Assembly: GCF_000237925.1 (NCBI RefSeq)
Contig: NW_017386073.1
Span: 248,001-312,000, forward strand
Direction: 5' to 3'
Origin: Schistosoma mansoni
Taxonomy: Eukaryota; Platyhelminthes; Trematoda; Strigeidida; Schistosomatidae
Length of the DNA stretch: 64,000 nt
Below the pieces are notes generated by a model. That model saw only the letters and a list, made by a program, of their open reading frames with translations. It ran no database searches and was not told where the DNA came from. The translations under genes were made by a program, and so were the position numbers. Each line of letters begins with the position of its first letter. The first letter of the stretch is position 1. Positions 60,604 to 64,000 of this stretch are shown in pieces.

Positions 60604-61434
60604 ATAATGAAAACATATAAATAGTTTTTTTACTTAAAATTTCTGTGAATTTAATGCAATAGAGATTTGACAGGATAATATCTAACTAAAGACACCCATG
60701 ACACATAGTTTTCAAGCATTAGCCATAATAAACCCATAGACTTCAACTAGATACACTGGACGTATCAGTGGGCTAAGTCCAACAGACAATCAATTTATGG
60801 AGTGATATCACATCTAAATTTAGGCGCCCTAGCTTTCTTTCAACCTATTCTTACATCAGCAAACATCCTTCGTCAAGGTAAGCGTCGGTTGGACATACAT
60901 AATCCTCACGCTAACCACCTCAATCGATTGATAAAGGTTCGCTACATCACCAGTCAATTTACCATTTTTACCCAGCTAGTATCTTGCTCATATCCTATGT
61001 ATTTTCTACTCGATGGAAATAAATAAACATTTTGAAAATAAACCGAAGACGATAAGGCAAGTTTTTTCACATTACTGCAGTATATTCATTCTGAAAAAAA
61101 TTGATTACATTACTTAATTATTTTTCATAATAATAAAGCAAAATTTAATTTTTAAATATGTTCATTGTTGCTTTGGGGCATCACAAATCAAGATTGAAAT
61201 TTTACACTGAATCTCTCTCATATATTTTTTTAAATATTTCTAACAGTCTACTTTTGTCATGCTTCTTGGCTGCTAATTTTGATTATTTTTATCAATTGAA
61301 GTAAATATTGTTTTCTAAATTCAATTGGAGCGAGAAGATAGTGAATAGTAATGATTAATATATTTTATGTAATGAATTGACTTTATGGACTTATGTGTTT
61401 GTTTGAAAAAAGGGATATATATATATATATAGGT
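60604..61434. other. Interval with nothing recognised
   Basis: AT-rich, with a short TA microsatellite at 61416-61432 just past the end of the minus-strand gene. It may hold that gene's 3' UTR. Confidence 0.4.
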
Positions 61435-63426
61435 TTATGCTTCACGTACAAAAGAATCCCATTCACGGTCTCTTTCTCTACGATCACGACGATGTCGGTC
61501 ACGTGATTTTGTACTAGATTTTCGTTCTTCCATGAAAACAGTACGAATTTCACGTCCACTAGCTTGAGCTAATATCCATTGTTCCATGTTAGTATTCAGC
61601 TGCACCACCTAAGCAAGAGTTATTAGTAAAATTAATCTAGTCCAAATTAATGTAAAACAAAATGATCATGAATATATATTGAATTTGTAAGTTAAATATT
61701 AAGTGGATTTATATTAAATTTTGTTTAATTTAGTAATTTTTAATCGTCAAATAGATCGACTTATTGAAACCTAAGAACAAGTTTATGGTTACGATATTCC
61801 TCTATTTTTAAGCATATACCTTTGTTGAGTGTGATCATATCCTTGATATCAAATCTCGATAGTCATTATTTCATAATTTATTTTTCAGAACTTAAGATAT
61901 GCGACGTTTCCACTCGATTTTCCCGAAGCTATCTCTTATTCTTGTTTGTATGTATAACTTGTCTCTCTTATTGGTCTCTAAATTTTTTAGGTTGTTTATT
62001 TTTGATTTCCTGCTTGGCTATTATAAATATATTTATATACGATAGTTGTTTGTCTGATCAGTGCCGTTGAGTTTTGCCTTATTTGAGATTAAAGCATTTA
62101 TTTATGTTCTTTATTCAGGGTAGTCTGCTTAAAGCGTATTCAACTTTTAAATCAAAGCATATCAATTTGCTCAACTATTCATGTAACTAACTATCAGTCT
62201 CCACTTTCTTGATCCTGAGCAAAAATCATTGTTCAGTTATTTGATCAAATTATGTTGTGTCCCGCTCTTACCTTCTTAATACTGCTTTCAATGAATGGTC
62301 AACATTGATGTTGATTTTAACCCCGAGTACGTAGCATTATTTCCCAGATATCTCAGTTTAAAATCTCAGTCGACCTTTACCTAAGGTGCTACCGTACTAG
62401 ACCATTATTCAAGTTTTAGGGGTTTGCGTAGATTGTTGACTTAGTTTACATCAATAACTGACATTACTCAGACAACTAAAGAAAGTCAGGAAGCACTGAA
62501 CAAGTTCTGGGTATCACTTCTGATGCAACGGAGTATGCTCACCTCTGAGGAAGTACCTCACTAGGAAGTAAAGGCTTTATAGTGGTTCTTGGTCTTCAAT
62601 GTTTCTCAAACTAAAGTCAGTGTATGATGTAAACTATACAATCGTATTAGTATATGTTTCATTCGAATTGCTTTGAATATCACTCTAATAATCACAAATG
62701 CTAACTCAGAAAAACTAGGACGACTTTTATTCTTTTTATATTGTCTGAATCCTTGTACACATTTGAATACTTGAAAATATTTGTTATATTATGGATTTTA
62801 CAGTCCAGCTGCTGATAAAGTTCATGCTTTATTGTGGGTATTGGTATGGGCTGAATTTAAATTTAAGCTGTAGATAATTCTTTCGTATAACATATTGATG
62901 TAGTCGAAAGGAGTTATAAAATTATATAATATGTCGAAATGGTTTCAATCAAAGAAATTCTGCTATGAATGTACTATTCTTGAAGATCGTATGGAAGGTT
63001 TCATGATTCAATGTACACACATCAATTACATGATGAATTTCGGTGTTTAAAAACCAAAGTACACATTGTAGTGGTATACTGAATCGACTTAATAGAGCCA
63101 CAACTAATTTTTATAGTATGATACTAAGTAAAATTTTGTTTGCTTGTTAGCAATATGATCGAAACTCAGTACCTGATTTTCTAGTCGTTTCTTTTAAAGC
63201 TACTCATATTGCATATAAGTAGCAACATCTAATTCTCATAAATATATGGAGTTGTATTGTGCTTGATCAAATGGGGAAAAGAACTTACTTGATCTTGCAT
63301 TTGTGATACAGCCTTGACAATACATGATAACGCTTTCTGACTTTCACTAATAAGTTGACGGACATGAGATATTTCTTCTTTAATTCGAGCATTACCAGAG
63401 GCATAATTTAATTGGTCCGATTGAGC
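61435..63426 (-). CDS. Unrecognised gene, last two exons (helical segment plus Arg-rich tail)
   Basis: Exon 63426-63289 (46 codons, AG before GCTCAATC, donor GTAAGT) and exon 61608-61435 (57 codons plus stop, acceptor TTGCTTAG) join in phase 0 across a 1.68-kb intron. The first reads SHVRQLISESQKALSCIVKA and the join MQDQVVQLNTNMEQWILAQ, a probable coiled coil. The end is RDRHRRDRRERDREWDSF, an arginine-rich tail like those of some RNA-processing or nuclear proteins. I do not recognise the family and infer no function. Earlier exons lie past the right edge. Confidence 0.7.
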
Positions 63427-64000
63427 CTATGTGATGTTAGAAAATATATAATAAATATTTGTGTGTTTATGTGCGTACATTTTCCATTTATAATAATGTA
63501 ATAAATTGACTACTAAATAAGTGAAAATTTTTACATCTTATGCAATAAAGAGTTGAAAATGTCTTATTTTAGTGAATCAATTGAAGTCAAGGTTTATTGA
63601 TCGAAGTTACAAGTTGATCCTTTGAGTATAGCCCCATGTCGAAACAGGATTATTAATCTAAACTTGGTCATGAGTATTTTTAAAAGAAATATGTAGTTGC
63701 AGTTGAAAATTGGTGAATTTTTACCAGAAAAAATGGAGAACCTTGAAAAGAGAATAGGTTGGCGGCTTTTTTTATTCAAGTGTAGTAGGCTTTTGGTATA
63801 TAGGTTTTTAATAAGTCTTGTTAATTGAACCCTATACTCGGTTCCTGAGCTATTCTCGTAACCCCCAAGCTAAAAATATACAGTAACTTGAACACAAGAG
63901 GAAAGGCGATAAATATGCGAGAAGCACTTTACTCGAAAGATTCATTTATGTACAGAAAATATAGGGTTTTTATAGTATTTTAGAAGTCCTTGGGTTTTCT

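Overview
The window comes from a blood fluke genome (Schistosoma; the species cannot be told). Four things point there: a near-canonical Sm-alpha hammerhead ribozyme SINE, RTE- and CR1-clade LINEs of the schistosome types, Ty3/gypsy and BEL/Pao LTR fossils, and host genes whose first introns are only 32-108 bp while later ones run to kilobases. Most of the 64 kb is mobile-element sequence.

Layout. (1) 1-10909, minus strand: the 5' exons of the mismatch-repair gene MSH2. Five coding exons are seen between 10909 and 7359; the rest lies past the left edge, so 1-7358 reads as intron filled with LINE fragments, a ~540-bp SINE-like repeat, an Sm-alpha SINE and a gypsy gag/LTR fossil. A possible tiny two-exon gene lies just upstream (11452-11144). 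(2) 11.5-34 kb: a repeat-rich interval with a young Ty3/gypsy element with both LTRs and a 4-bp target duplication (14034-20011), a nearly complete CR1-like LINE (about 20030-25219), a BEL/Pao fossil on the minus strand (25915-28480), a degenerate two-copy duplication (31915-32735), and long stretches where I see nothing. (3) 36678-57496, plus strand: nine exons (846 codons plus stop) of the large subunit of chromatin assembly factor 1 (CHAF1A/p150), with KER, acidic and winged-helix regions and a long Ser/Thr-rich tail. The true first exon was not found with confidence. Its large introns hold a decayed full-length RTE LINE, a near-identical inverted duplicate of that LINE's 5' part, a second RTE LINE, SINEs, and a compact gypsy element with nearly identical LTRs. 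(4) 61435-63426, minus strand: the last two exons of an unrecognised gene, a helical segment followed by an Arg-rich tail.

MSH2 and CHAF1A both act at replication forks and are both known PCNA partners in other animals; here they diverge from one repeat-filled interval, and I see no sign of shared regulation. Two 200-N assembly gaps (17473-17672 and 22071-22270) fall inside retroelements. All splice sites are read by eye from GT/AG, reading-frame phase and remembered protein similarity; no alignment or transcript data were available.
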